Shown in pieces: positions 7,552 through 13,997 of a DNA stretch of 15,875 nucleotides; within the stretch, counting starts at the first letter, position 1; each line of letters starts with the position of its first letter. The position numbers and the translations under genes are program-made. The stretch spans positions 1-15,875 of the forward strand of contig JAKFXM010000129.1 in assembly GCA_021731385.1 (NCBI GenBank), read 5' to 3'. The notes under the pieces are model-generated. The model made no database searches. It had not been told where the DNA came from and saw only the letters and a program-made list of their open reading frames with translations. The stretch comes from Methanobacteriota archaeon (GTDB lineage Archaea > Altiarchaeota > Altiarchaeia > IMC4 > QMZM01).

Positions 7552-8076
7552 ATGGCAACGGGTTCAAAGTATGTTGTTCAGTACAGGAGGAAACGCGAGG
7601 GTAGAACGGATTATAGGAAGAGGCTTGAACTGCTAAAGTCTGGAAGACATAGATTTGTTGTCAGACCATCAAATAAACATATAATTGCCCAAATCATTGC
7701 GTATAATGAAAATGGCGATATTATTATAACATCTGCGCATTCAGGTGAATTAAAAAAATTTGGCTGGGAATTCAGCACATCAAATACATCCGCAGCCTAT
7801 CTAACGGGTCTATTGTGCGGATTCAGGGGTATTTCAAAGGGTATAAAGGATGCAATACTCGACATGGGATTGAATCCATCCATCAAAGGCTCAAAGATAT
7901 ATGGCACAATTAAAGGCGCTATGGATTCGGGACTTGAAATTCCTCATAATGATACTATATTCCCGGGGGAGAGCAGGATAAGGGGGGAACATATAGCAAA
8001 TTACAGGGATAATAAGGAGATTACGGGGAGGTTTATAGGGGTTAAAGAAAAAATATCAAATTCCTTCAAAAAATAA
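7552..8076 (+). CDS. rpl18: 50S ribosomal protein L18
   Basis: A 174-aa protein binding 5S rRNA, of the archaeal/eukaryotic L18/L5 type. Hallmarks are the N-terminal YRRKREGRTDYRKRLELLKSGRHRFVVRPSNKHI, AYLTGLLCGFRG in the middle, and the archaeal PHNDTIFPGESRIRGEHIANY near the C-terminus. The reading frame extends three codons upstream to a GTG at 7543 inside rpl19e. The ATG at 7552, one base after the rpl19e stop and in aataaaATGG context, is preferred. A GGTGA at 7542-7546 is one of the few Shine-Dalgarno-like motifs in the window. Confidence 0.95.
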   Translation: MATGSKYVVQYRRKREGRTDYRKRLELLKSGRHRFVVRPSNKHIIAQIIAYNENGDIIITSAHSGELKKFGWEFSTSNTSAAYLTGLLCGFRGISKGIKDAILDMGLNPSIKGSKIYGTIKGAMDSGLEIPHNDTIFPGESRIRGEHIANYRDNKEITGRFIGVKEKISNSFKK

Positions 8077-8092
8077 TAATTTAATAATCTAT

Positions 8093-8144
8093 GCCCTGTA
8101 ATTGAAATTACAGAGCAGTAAAAATTTTCAGATAGAAAAATTTT
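8093..8144. repeat. Two hairpins in the rps5 leader
   Basis: The 75-nt gap between rpl18 and rps5 contains two inverted repeats. CTGTAAT (8096-8102) pairs with ATTACAG (8107-8113) around TGAA, capped by an outer GC pair across a mismatch. AAAATTTTC (8121-8129) pairs with GAAAAATTTT (8135-8144) with one bulged A and a 5-nt loop. The second ends seven bases before the rps5 ATG. Confidence 0.65.
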
Positions 8145-8151
8145 CTTGAAA

Positions 8152-8919
8152 ATGTGCCCAGAAGAAGAGAAACCAGAAGTAGGTATCAACAAGGACATTG
8201 TAGTGGAAGTTAAAGAATTGCATGAAGTTAAGGACATTCCCGGTTGGGAGCCAAGAACAAAATTAGGCAAACTTGTGAAAAATAACGAGATAAAAACAAT
8301 GCATGAGATTATGGAAATTTCCACGCCAATAAAGGAGGTCGAGATAGTTGACAAATTACTCCCGGACCTGCATGAAGAAGTAATAGATGTGGGGAGGGTT
8401 CAGAGGGTTACAGACTCCGGGAGAAGAATGCGCTTTAGGGTTGTAATGGCTATTGGCAATAAAAACGGTTATGTTGGTGTAGGTGAGGCTACGGGCAAAG
8501 AGGCTGGGCCAACCATAAGAAAAGCAATAGAAAAGGCAAAATTAAATATCTGGGAGATAAAACGGGGCTGCGGGGGTTGGGAATGCGGCTGCGGCAATCC
8601 GCATACCGTGCCCTTCAAGGTAGTAGGGAATTCGGGAAGTGTTAGGGTAACACTAATGCCCGCATCCAGAGGGATTGGTCTCGCGAGCGGTGGAATAGCA
8701 AGGAAGATATTATCACTGGCCGGTTTAAATGATGTATGGGTTCATACTGAGGGGCACACAAGAACGAGTATAAATTTCGCAAAGGCAGTTATTGATGCAT
8801 TGGCAAATATAAACAAGGTAAAAATACGTGATGCCGACATAAAAAATCTAAGAATTATTGCGGGTGCATCAGCAGTTCCAAAATTGGATGCGCCCGCAGT
8901 AGCCTCATCTTCAGGATAG
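8152..8919 (+). CDS. rps5: 30S ribosomal protein S5
   Basis: A 255-aa small-subunit protein of the archaeal S5 (eukaryotic uS5) type. From about residue 33, WEPRTKLGKLVKNNEIKTMHEI and PIKEVEIVDKLLPDLHEEVIDV match the archaeal N-domain. The double-stranded RNA-binding fold follows (RVQRVTDSGRRMRFRVVMAIG, GYVGVGEATGKEAGPTIRKAI), then the cysteine-containing RGCGGWECGCGNPHTVPFKV and SGSVRVTLMPASRGIGLASG. About 30 residues precede the usual archaeal start. The frame also allows a TTG at 8146, but the ATG fits the local aaaATG rule. Confidence 0.94.
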   Translation: MCPEEEKPEVGINKDIVVEVKELHEVKDIPGWEPRTKLGKLVKNNEIKTMHEIMEISTPIKEVEIVDKLLPDLHEEVIDVGRVQRVTDSGRRMRFRVVMAIGNKNGYVGVGEATGKEAGPTIRKAIEKAKLNIWEIKRGCGGWECGCGNPHTVPFKVVGNSGSVRVTLMPASRGIGLASGGIARKILSLAGLNDVWVHTEGHTRTSINFAKAVIDALANINKVKIRDADIKNLRIIAGASAVPKLDAPAVASSSG

Positions 8920-8925
8920 ATAAAT

Positions 8926-9423
8926 ATGGACAAAGAGAAAAAATCGGGTAAGAAACGAGTTGCTGTTGTAAGGGTCAGGGGTAAGGTCCGTGTAAGGGGT
9001 AGTATAGAGGACACAATGAAACTACTTAATCTCACCAGGGTAAATCACTGTGTTATTATTGACGACGGGGACCAGTATAATGGAATGGTCAGAAAGGTAA
9101 AGGACTATGTAACATGGGGTGAGATAAATAAAGAGGTTTTTGCAAAACTTATTGAGAAGAGGGGAAGACTCAGTGGACATAAGAGGATTGATAATGAGTA
9201 TATTGCAAAGAATACAAAATACAAATCAATAGATGATTTCTCTGAAAAATTTATGAGTCTTAATTCAGAACTTTGTGACATCCCAAATTTGAATCCTGTA
9301 TTGAGGTTGAAGCCACCAAAAAAAGGCTATGAGAGAAAAGGTATAAAGAAACCCTATTCCATAGGAGGCACATTAGGATGTAGAGGTAAGAAGATTAATG
9401 AATTATTAAGTAAGATGATATGA
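8926..9423 (+). CDS. rpl30: 50S ribosomal protein L30
   Basis: A 165-aa archaeal-type L30 (uL30), longer than the ~60-aa bacterial protein. VAVVRVRGKVRVRGSIEDTMKLLNLTRVNHCVIIDD is the conserved ferredoxin-like core. It is followed by the archaeal C-terminal extension with EKRGRL, a central acidic/helical part, and LRLKPPKKGYERKGIKKPYSIGGTLGCRGKKINELL. It lies 6 bp after rps5 and 7 bp before rpl15, so is operon-internal. The start ATG follows ataaat. Confidence 0.95.
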   Translation: MDKEKKSGKKRVAVVRVRGKVRVRGSIEDTMKLLNLTRVNHCVIIDDGDQYNGMVRKVKDYVTWGEINKEVFAKLIEKRGRLSGHKRIDNEYIAKNTKYKSIDDFSEKFMSLNSELCDIPNLNPVLRLKPPKKGYERKGIKKPYSIGGTLGCRGKKINELLSKMI

Positions 9424-9430
9424 ACCCAGG

Positions 9431-9895
9431 ATGGCTCAGAAAGACAGAAAAACGCGAAAGTTGAGGGGCAGCAGAACACACGGCTATGGAAATACGCAAA
9501 AGCACAGGGGTGCAGGAAGCCGGGGCGGGGTAGGAATGGCAGGAAGCAAGAAACAGAAGTGGCAATTTGTAAGCAAGAACATGCCCAATTACTTTGGAAA
9601 GCATGGATTTAGGAGACCTGCCTGCATGATTGAGGAGTTGAATGCAATAAACATTGGATACATTGATGAAAATTTGGACAGGTTTGTAAGAGAGGGTACT
9701 GTGAAATTTGAAGACGATAGGTATATAATAAATCTCACTGATATGGGATACGACAAACTGCTCGGCTCGGGAAGAATTACACGCCCAATGGTTGTAACTG
9801 TAAAGAAATGCTCAAAATCCGCAGTAGAGAAGGTAAAGGGTGCTGGCGGAATTGTTGAATGTGCTGAACGGGAAGAAAAAGTCAAAGGGGAATAA
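9431..9895 (+). CDS. rpl15: 50S ribosomal protein L15
   Basis: A 154-aa large-subunit protein of archaeal L15 (uL15) type. The glycine/arginine-rich N-terminal tail that threads into 23S rRNA is clear: KLRGSRTHGYGNTQKHRGAG followed by SRGGVGMAGSKKQKW. The globular C-terminal part has YFGKHGFRRP, DLTDMGYDKLLGSGRITRPMVVTV-like sequence and a final AVEKVKGAGGIVE. The ATG follows cccagg rather than the usual A-run. secY follows after 66 bp. Confidence 0.95.
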   Translation: MAQKDRKTRKLRGSRTHGYGNTQKHRGAGSRGGVGMAGSKKQKWQFVSKNMPNYFGKHGFRRPACMIEELNAINIGYIDENLDRFVREGTVKFEDDRYIINLTDMGYDKLLGSGRITRPMVVTVKKCSKSAVEKVKGAGGIVECAEREEKVKGE

Positions 9896-9925
9896 TATTT
9901 TACGGTTTTAAATCAGAAGAATTTC

Positions 9926-9934
9926 TTTATAAAT
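9926..9934 (+). promoter_or_regulatory. Putative TATA box for secY
   Basis: TTTATAAAT is centred 32 nt before the secY ATG, in a 66-bp AT-rich gap after rpl15. With the usual archaeal spacing of about 26 bp to the transcription start, the transcript would begin about 5 nt before the start codon, so it would be nearly leaderless. It would give secY its own transcript besides the operon message. Confidence 0.45.
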
Positions 9935-9961
9935 TGAATTTCACTTATTAAATCCAACACA

Positions 9962-11341
9962 ATGAATCTCGAGTTTCTCAGGCCGGTAATAAAGTATATA
10001 CCTGAAATAAGGCTTCCAAGAAGGCATGTCCCGTTTAAGGAGAAATTAGGTTGGACATTGGCAGTCTTGGCCCTCTTTTTCATAATGGGTGTTGTCTATC
10101 CTGTAGGTGTCGGACCAACAAGCCTTCCCCCCGCATACCAGCAGTTCCAGATGATATTTGCAAGTGCCATAGGCACAATAATTTCTACAGGTATAGGCCC
10201 CATTGTTACAGCCTCGATTGTTCTGCAACTCCTGGTAGGGGCTAAGATGATAGAGATAGACCTGTCAAAAACAGAGGGTAAGGCGCTGTTCCAGGGGACT
10301 CAAAAAATTCTTACAGTAATAATCGCATTTTTTGAGGCAAGCGCAGTGGTATTTGGATTCCGGCTTGGTTCTATGGCACATCCTGCAGTGGAATTTACAA
10401 TATTCCAGATTGCACTTGGTTCGATTCTCTTGATGTACATGGATGAGATTGTTTCCAAATGGGGCATCGGCTCTGGTATAGGCCTGTTTATAGCCGGTGG
10501 TGTTTCCCAGCAGATAATAACTGCATCCTTTAATCCGCTAAGAGGCGCTACGGGTGATCTGGCAGGAATAATTCCAAGGTTTATAGAACTGACTGTTTCC
10601 GGGAATTTTGACATAATTTTATTATTCCCCCTCATTGCAACCATAGTTGTATTCCTCGTTGTGGTTTTCGGGGAGGCAATGAGATTGGAAATCCCGCTTT
10701 CCTATGGAGGAATACGGGGTGTCGGGGGCCGTTATCCCCTGAAATTCTTCTATGTCTCAAATATTCCGGTAATACTTGCCTCTGCATTGCTTGCAAATGT
10801 CCAGATGTGGACAAGTTTTGCCGGTGTTAACCTGGATACACCTTCAGCAGAGATGAATATATTCCAGAGGATAATTCACACCATTGCTTCATATGCAACC
10901 CTTGGAAATCTTTACGGCATAGTAATGCCTGATAGATTGTATATACTTTTAGACCCACTGGTCGTTCTGCATTTGATAATCTACACAATAATCTTTGTAG
11001 CACTCTGCATACTCTTTGGTAAGTTTTGGGTAGAAACTACCGGTCTTGGAGCGGAGCAGGTTGCAGACCAGATACAAAAGGGCGGGATGCAGATTCCGGG
11101 ATTCAGAAGGGATAAAAGGGTTGTCGAGAAGGTCCTGAACAGGTATATACCGCAAATAACGATAATAAGCTCTGTTGCTATAGGTTTTCTTGCTGTCGGG
11201 GCAGATCTTTTAGGGGCAATAGGCTCGGGAACAGGGATACTGCTTACAGTCGGAATTCTATACAGGCTTTATGAGGAAATACAGAAAGAACAGATGGCGG
11301 ACATGAACCCAATGTTCAGGAAATTCATGGGCAAGGAGTAA
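9962..11341 (+). CDS. secY: Preprotein translocase subunit SecY (Sec61-alpha type)
   Basis: A 459-aa polytopic membrane protein forming the protein-conducting channel with SecE and Sec61-beta. About ten hydrophobic segments are visible, the first at roughly residues 30-50 (TLAVLALFFIMGVVYPVGV). The plug and lateral-gate region follows (QMIFASAIGTIISTGIGPIVTASIVLQLLVG). The cytoplasmic loops carry the ribosome-contact segments GEAMRLEIPLSYGGIRGVGGRYPLKFFYVSNIPVILA and FWVETTGLGAEQVADQI. It closes the spc operon, as usual in archaea, but adk does not follow. Its last 42 bp are exactly repeated downstream at 11443-11484. Confidence 0.97.
   Translation: MNLEFLRPVIKYIPEIRLPRRHVPFKEKLGWTLAVLALFFIMGVVYPVGVGPTSLPPAYQQFQMIFASAIGTIISTGIGPIVTASIVLQLLVGAKMIEIDLSKTEGKALFQGTQKILTVIIAFFEASAVVFGFRLGSMAHPAVEFTIFQIALGSILLMYMDEIVSKWGIGSGIGLFIAGGVSQQIITASFNPLRGATGDLAGIIPRFIELTVSGNFDIILLFPLIATIVVFLVVVFGEAMRLEIPLSYGGIRGVGGRYPLKFFYVSNIPVILASALLANVQMWTSFAGVNLDTPSAEMNIFQRIIHTIASYATLGNLYGIVMPDRLYILLDPLVVLHLIIYTIIFVALCILFGKFWVETTGLGAEQVADQIQKGGMQIPGFRRDKRVVEKVLNRYIPQITIISSVAIGFLAVGADLLGAIGSGTGILLTVGILYRLYEEIQKEQMADMNPMFRKFMGKE
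11300..11341 (+). repeat. 42-bp direct repeat, copy 1 (secY 3' end)
   Basis: The last 13 sense codons of secY and its stop codon, plus nothing beyond, are repeated exactly at 11443-11484. Identity begins at base 11300 and ends at the final A of the TAA stop. The flanking bases differ on both sides. The offset between copies is 143 bp. Confidence 0.95.
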
Positions 11342-11365
11342 TTTCGATAGGAATTCAATTCGATC

Positions 11366-11400
11366 AGAATTTATGAAAATAAAATTCTATTTTTCTTTTT
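11366..11400 (+). terminator. Candidate transcription terminator after secY
   Basis: AGAATTT (11366-11372) pairs with AAATTCT (11382-11388) around a 9-nt loop. It is followed directly by the T-rich tract ATTTTTCTTTTT (11389-11400). T-tracts act as archaeal terminators and the stem strengthens the case. Position 25 nt after the secY stop suits the end of the operon. Confidence 0.45.
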
Positions 11401-11436
11401 CGCCAGCATTTTTCTTTTAGAAAAAGAAAAAGGCTG
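11401..11436. repeat. Triloop hairpin with T5CT4 stem (dispersed module)
   Basis: TTTTTCTTTT (11409-11418) pairs with AAAAGAAAAA (11422-11431) around AGA, 10 perfect bp. An outer CAGC (11404-11407) pairs with GCTG (11433-11436) across an A-G mismatch. The reverse complement of the hairpin at 15588-15622 is nearly identical, and a variant with a CAACC base occurs at 4334-4364. Confidence 0.8.
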
Positions 11437-11442
11437 TGCGCA

Positions 11443-11484
11443 GACATGAACCCAATGTTCAGGAAATTCATGGGCAAGGAGTAA
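11443..11484 (+). repeat. 42-bp direct repeat, copy 2
   Basis: This is an exact duplicate of the secY 3' end (11300-11341), placed just after a hairpin module. It retains an internal 12-codon mini-frame, from ATG 11446 to TAA 11484, which encodes the same residues as the SecY C-terminus (MNPMFRKFMGKE). The mini-frame is most likely not a gene; it is a by-product of the duplication. Confidence 0.95.
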
Positions 11485-11515
11485 AGTAGGTAAATTTCAT
11501 TTTAACCCTATCAGA

Positions 11516-11539
11516 ACCGAAAAGTCCTTATATATATTT
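11516..11539 (+). promoter_or_regulatory. Putative BRE/TATA promoter of the lipoprotein gene
   Basis: A purine-rich ACCGAAAAG (11516-11524), resembling a TFB recognition element, is followed by TTATATATATTT (11528-11539). The TATA centre is about 26 bp before the ATG at 11559, predicting a leaderless transcript. This is the best-looking archaeal promoter in the window. Confidence 0.65.
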
Positions 11540-11558
11540 CTATCAATAATGTGATATA

Positions 11559-11822
11559 ATGAAAAAACTGATTCTGCCCGTTTTTTTGATTATTGGTATC
11601 ATTCTGATTGTAGGATGTATCACGATCCCGGAGAAGGAATGCAGACTTAGTCTCTGTGACTGCACCTGTTATGAGAAGGGTCAAACCCCGGAAGAATTGA
11701 CTGGAGGACTCTGCGGCATAAACTGCGGGGTGGAGTACGGCGTTGTTGGATGTGAATTGATGAACGGGAAATGTGTTAAGATTAAAGTTGAAAAGCCGGA
11801 GGAGGTTACGATATTATCATAG
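11559..11822 (+). CDS. Small cysteine-rich lipoprotein module (probably the 5' part of a frameshifted gene)
   Basis: An 87-aa reading frame. MKK and a hydrophobic helix (residues 4-18) lead to an I-V-G-C lipobox with C20 as the likely lipidated residue, so it is predicted to be membrane-anchored and face outward. Eight more cysteines follow (28, 33, 35, 37, 52, 56, 65, 72) in a compact CDCTC ... LCGINC ... GCELMNGKC pattern, suggesting disulfides or metal binding. The frame stops at 11820. The frame one base back has no stop from 11792 and reads YDIIIEVGLNVTNVGNYTL straight into the next feature. One gene, damaged by a single-base loss or misread in the purine-rich 11792-11810 stretch, is therefore likely. 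Confidence 0.7.
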   Translation: MKKLILPVFLIIGIILIVGCITIPEKECRLSLCDCTCYEKGQTPEELTGGLCGINCGVEYGVVGCELMNGKCVKIKVEKPEEVTILS

Positions 11823-11845
11823 AAGTTGGATTAAATGTTACCAAT

Positions 11846-12622
11846 GTGGGGAATTACACCCTCACCGGAATTCTCTATGATAAAAACAGTAATAATATAA
11901 GTATGGCAAGTACGGAATCCTCTCTTAAGACCGGAAATCAGACAATGCTCCTGAATTTCAATGGCGATGATGTGTACAACAACATGGTGGATGGTCCATA
12001 CATTCTAAAATACATAGTCTTACAGAACAACAACGGAACACAGGCAGACTACTTAGAAAATGTGTATAACACGACAGCATACAATTATACGGATTTCGCA
12101 TCAAAGCCACTGGTTTCACTCACAGGAAACTATTCCGACAATGGTTTGGATACCAACAATGACATCCTCTATGACTGCCTTATCATAGGTGTCGGGGTGC
12201 AGGTGGCAAGCAACGGCAATGTTATAATAAGCGCCAGACTGATGACAGGCAATGGCAATGAAATTCAATGGGCCAGTAATACCTCCTACCTGTATGAAAA
12301 CCAAACCAATACAATGCTACTCAGGTTTAATGGTACCCTAATCCACGACAGTCTGATTAACGGGCCATATCAACTGAAGGACCTTTACATGTACCATACC
12401 GGTGACCTGGAGAAGTCCGTATATGTTGCAAATGCCTACAATACCTCAGCGTATAGTTATACGGCATTCTTTGGGCTTCCGGAATGCAAAAAAGGTGATG
12501 AGAACTGCGATGGTATTGTTTCCGACTTTGAACTCCTGGATTGCATCAGTGAGTGGGCAAATGGTCTTTTTGCGGATTTCGATCTACTGGAGGCGATAAA
12601 CAACTGGTCAAAAGTCGGTTAA
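11846..12622 (+). CDS. Secreted two-repeat beta-sandwich protein with C-terminal dockerin-like domain (probable 3' part of the same gene)
   Basis: A frame of 258 codons from a GTG at 11846. That GTG is unlikely to be the true start, since protein-like sequence continues upstream to about 11807. Two ~100-residue repeats can be aligned by eye. Repeat 1 has VGNYTLTGILYD, NQTMLLNFNG, VDGPYILKY and NVYNTTAYNYTDF. Repeat 2 has LYDCLIIGVGVQV, NTMLLRFNG, INGPYQLKD and NAYNTSAYSYTAF. They contain many N-x-S/T sites, as in exported archaeal proteins. The last ~42 residues (GDENCDGIVSDFELLDCISEW, then ADFDLLEAINNW) resemble a dockerin: one D-x-N-x-D-G calcium loop and a duplicated helix. It probably has a cell-surface role; the ligand is unknown. 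It ends 23 bp from convergent cca. Confidence 0.75.
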   Translation: MGNYTLTGILYDKNSNNISMASTESSLKTGNQTMLLNFNGDDVYNNMVDGPYILKYIVLQNNNGTQADYLENVYNTTAYNYTDFASKPLVSLTGNYSDNGLDTNNDILYDCLIIGVGVQVASNGNVIISARLMTGNGNEIQWASNTSYLYENQTNTMLLRFNGTLIHDSLINGPYQLKDLYMYHTGDLEKSVYVANAYNTSAYSYTAFFGLPECKKGDENCDGIVSDFELLDCISEWANGLFADFDLLEAINNWSKVG

Positions 12623-12645
12623 TCATCTACAGGTAAATTCCGCAA

Positions 12646-13995
12646 TCAACCCGGTGGCAGAAATCTACCCAAAAATTTCAGAAATTCCTTATCCCTTATT
12701 TTTAGTATCTTCCTGTCAACAAGTATTTCAAATTTCTTTATCTTCCTTAAATCCTTGCCAAACCCCTGTTTTTCCTTTACAATCTTCTTGAGTAATTCAT
12801 CAATATTTCTGAATTCCCTTTTTGTGTCAACAACCCATCTATCATTCTTTATATATGGCCTGTATTTCTTATACTTATTCAAAAAGTCCTCCTGCTGTTC
12901 TTTTGGGCTTTTATCTATTGGAGGCCCAGGATGGTGCCTTACCCTTGGCAGACTCCAGACCTCGAAGTCAAACAACATAGTGGAGCGATTAATCTCATCG
13001 GTCCAGAAATCAGATTTCAGAATCCTGAACCCCGCATCTTCTATGGTCATTGAAATTGCATCCATTGTCTTTCTCAGTTGCGAATAAAGTGTGTTTGGAT
13101 TTATCTTCTCATGCCTGAACGAAATTGCAATCATCCTTGTTTCCCTGAATTTCATCCTCTTAAGTAATTCCTGCCTGCCTGCCGGTTTTTCCTCATTCGG
13201 AAAGAAGAATTCCTTATCCGGGGATTTTATAAATTCCATCGCAGAAAAAATGAATTCTGCAAGTTTCTGTGCTGAAACAGCCGCTGCTGCATTCCTGTCC
13301 TTATCAACAGGGTCTACAATTATCAGTTTTGCTTCCGGGAAAAAGTATTTTAGTGGTTCCTTGTCCCTCCATAAATTTTCCGGATCGATTATCTCGCCGG
13401 ATTTCCAGTTTGATGTTGATTTAAGCACATTCTCAAAAGAACCATAGTTTATTATAAGGAGTTCTGTAAGATACCCGGAAAACCCCTGAATTTTTGCCTC
13501 TGCACCATAGACGCCAATGCCTTTCATAAACTGTTTTAACAGCCGGATTTCATCCCTTAATCCTGAATTTTGCATTAGTTTTCTCTTGACATACCTTGTG
13601 TGATACGGGGTGCGGTCAACTGCAGACCTTAATTCCCTGGTTTCATAACATGGAACAATTTCTATCGTATATCTTCCTTGTCTGCCCATCACATAGGGAT
13701 GTTCGGCATAGTCAATCTCATATTCTATCCTGAATTCGTCAAAAAGCCGCTTCCCTATCTCCAGACCCTTTTTCTCAAGTTCCTCCCTTTGCACATTTTT
13801 ATCGAAAAGGATGAATATGTCTATGTCTTTTTCACCCCCCAGATCAGTGCCCTTTGCCATTGAGCCGACGAGAATTGGTCTATGCCCCCATGATTTTAGT
13901 TTTTTTGTTATCTTATCAATAAGCTTGTTTTCTTCATTTCTTTCCTCTTCTGTTGGAGTAATTTCCTTCAAAACTTCTTGGAGTAGTTTTTCCAT
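12646..13995 (-). CDS. cca: CCA-adding enzyme (tRNA nucleotidyltransferase, archaeal class I)
   Basis: A 449-aa enzyme that builds or repairs the 3' CCA end of tRNAs using CTP and ATP, without a nucleic-acid template. The nucleotidyltransferase signature is visible: G-S at residues 44-45 (ILVGSMAKGTDLGGEKDIDIFILF), with catalytic Asp57 and Asp59. Then come EIDYAEHPYV and the archaeal GRYTIEIVPCYE with its third carboxylate, RTPYHTRYV, and the central KQFMKGIGVYGAEAKIQGFSGYLTELL helix bundle. The frame extends to a TTG at 14007, but that overlaps the upstream amrS stop. The ATG at 13995, two bases after that stop and in aaaaATGG context, is preferred. It is co-transcribed with amrS. Confidence 0.95.
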   Translation of the reverse strand: MEKLLQEVLKEITPTEEERNEENKLIDKITKKLKSWGHRPILVGSMAKGTDLGGEKDIDIFILFDKNVQREELEKKGLEIGKRLFDEFRIEYEIDYAEHPYVMGRQGRYTIEIVPCYETRELRSAVDRTPYHTRYVKRKLMQNSGLRDEIRLLKQFMKGIGVYGAEAKIQGFSGYLTELLIINYGSFENVLKSTSNWKSGEIIDPENLWRDKEPLKYFFPEAKLIIVDPVDKDRNAAAAVSAQKLAEFIFSAMEFIKSPDKEFFFPNEEKPAGRQELLKRMKFRETRMIAISFRHEKINPNTLYSQLRKTMDAISMTIEDAGFRILKSDFWTDEINRSTMLFDFEVWSLPRVRHHPGPPIDKSPKEQQEDFLNKYKKYRPYIKNDRWVVDTKREFRNIDELLKKIVKEKQGFGKDLRKIKKFEILVDRKILKIRDKEFLKFLGRFLPPG

Positions 13996-13997
13996 TT

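Noticed and set aside
11446..11484. 12-codon mini-gene identical to the SecY C-terminus
   Set aside because: It lies wholly within the duplicated 42 bp and has no promoter or leader of its own; a duplication by-product is the simpler explanation.
11790..11822. Programmed -1 ribosomal frameshift joining the lipoprotein and repeat protein
   Set aside because: No X-XXY-YYZ heptamer or downstream pseudoknot could be seen in the overlap; mutation or a sequencing error is more likely.
13091..13447. Plus-strand 118-codon frame opposite cca
   Set aside because: It is antisense to a well-conserved CCA-adding enzyme and has no recognisable domain.
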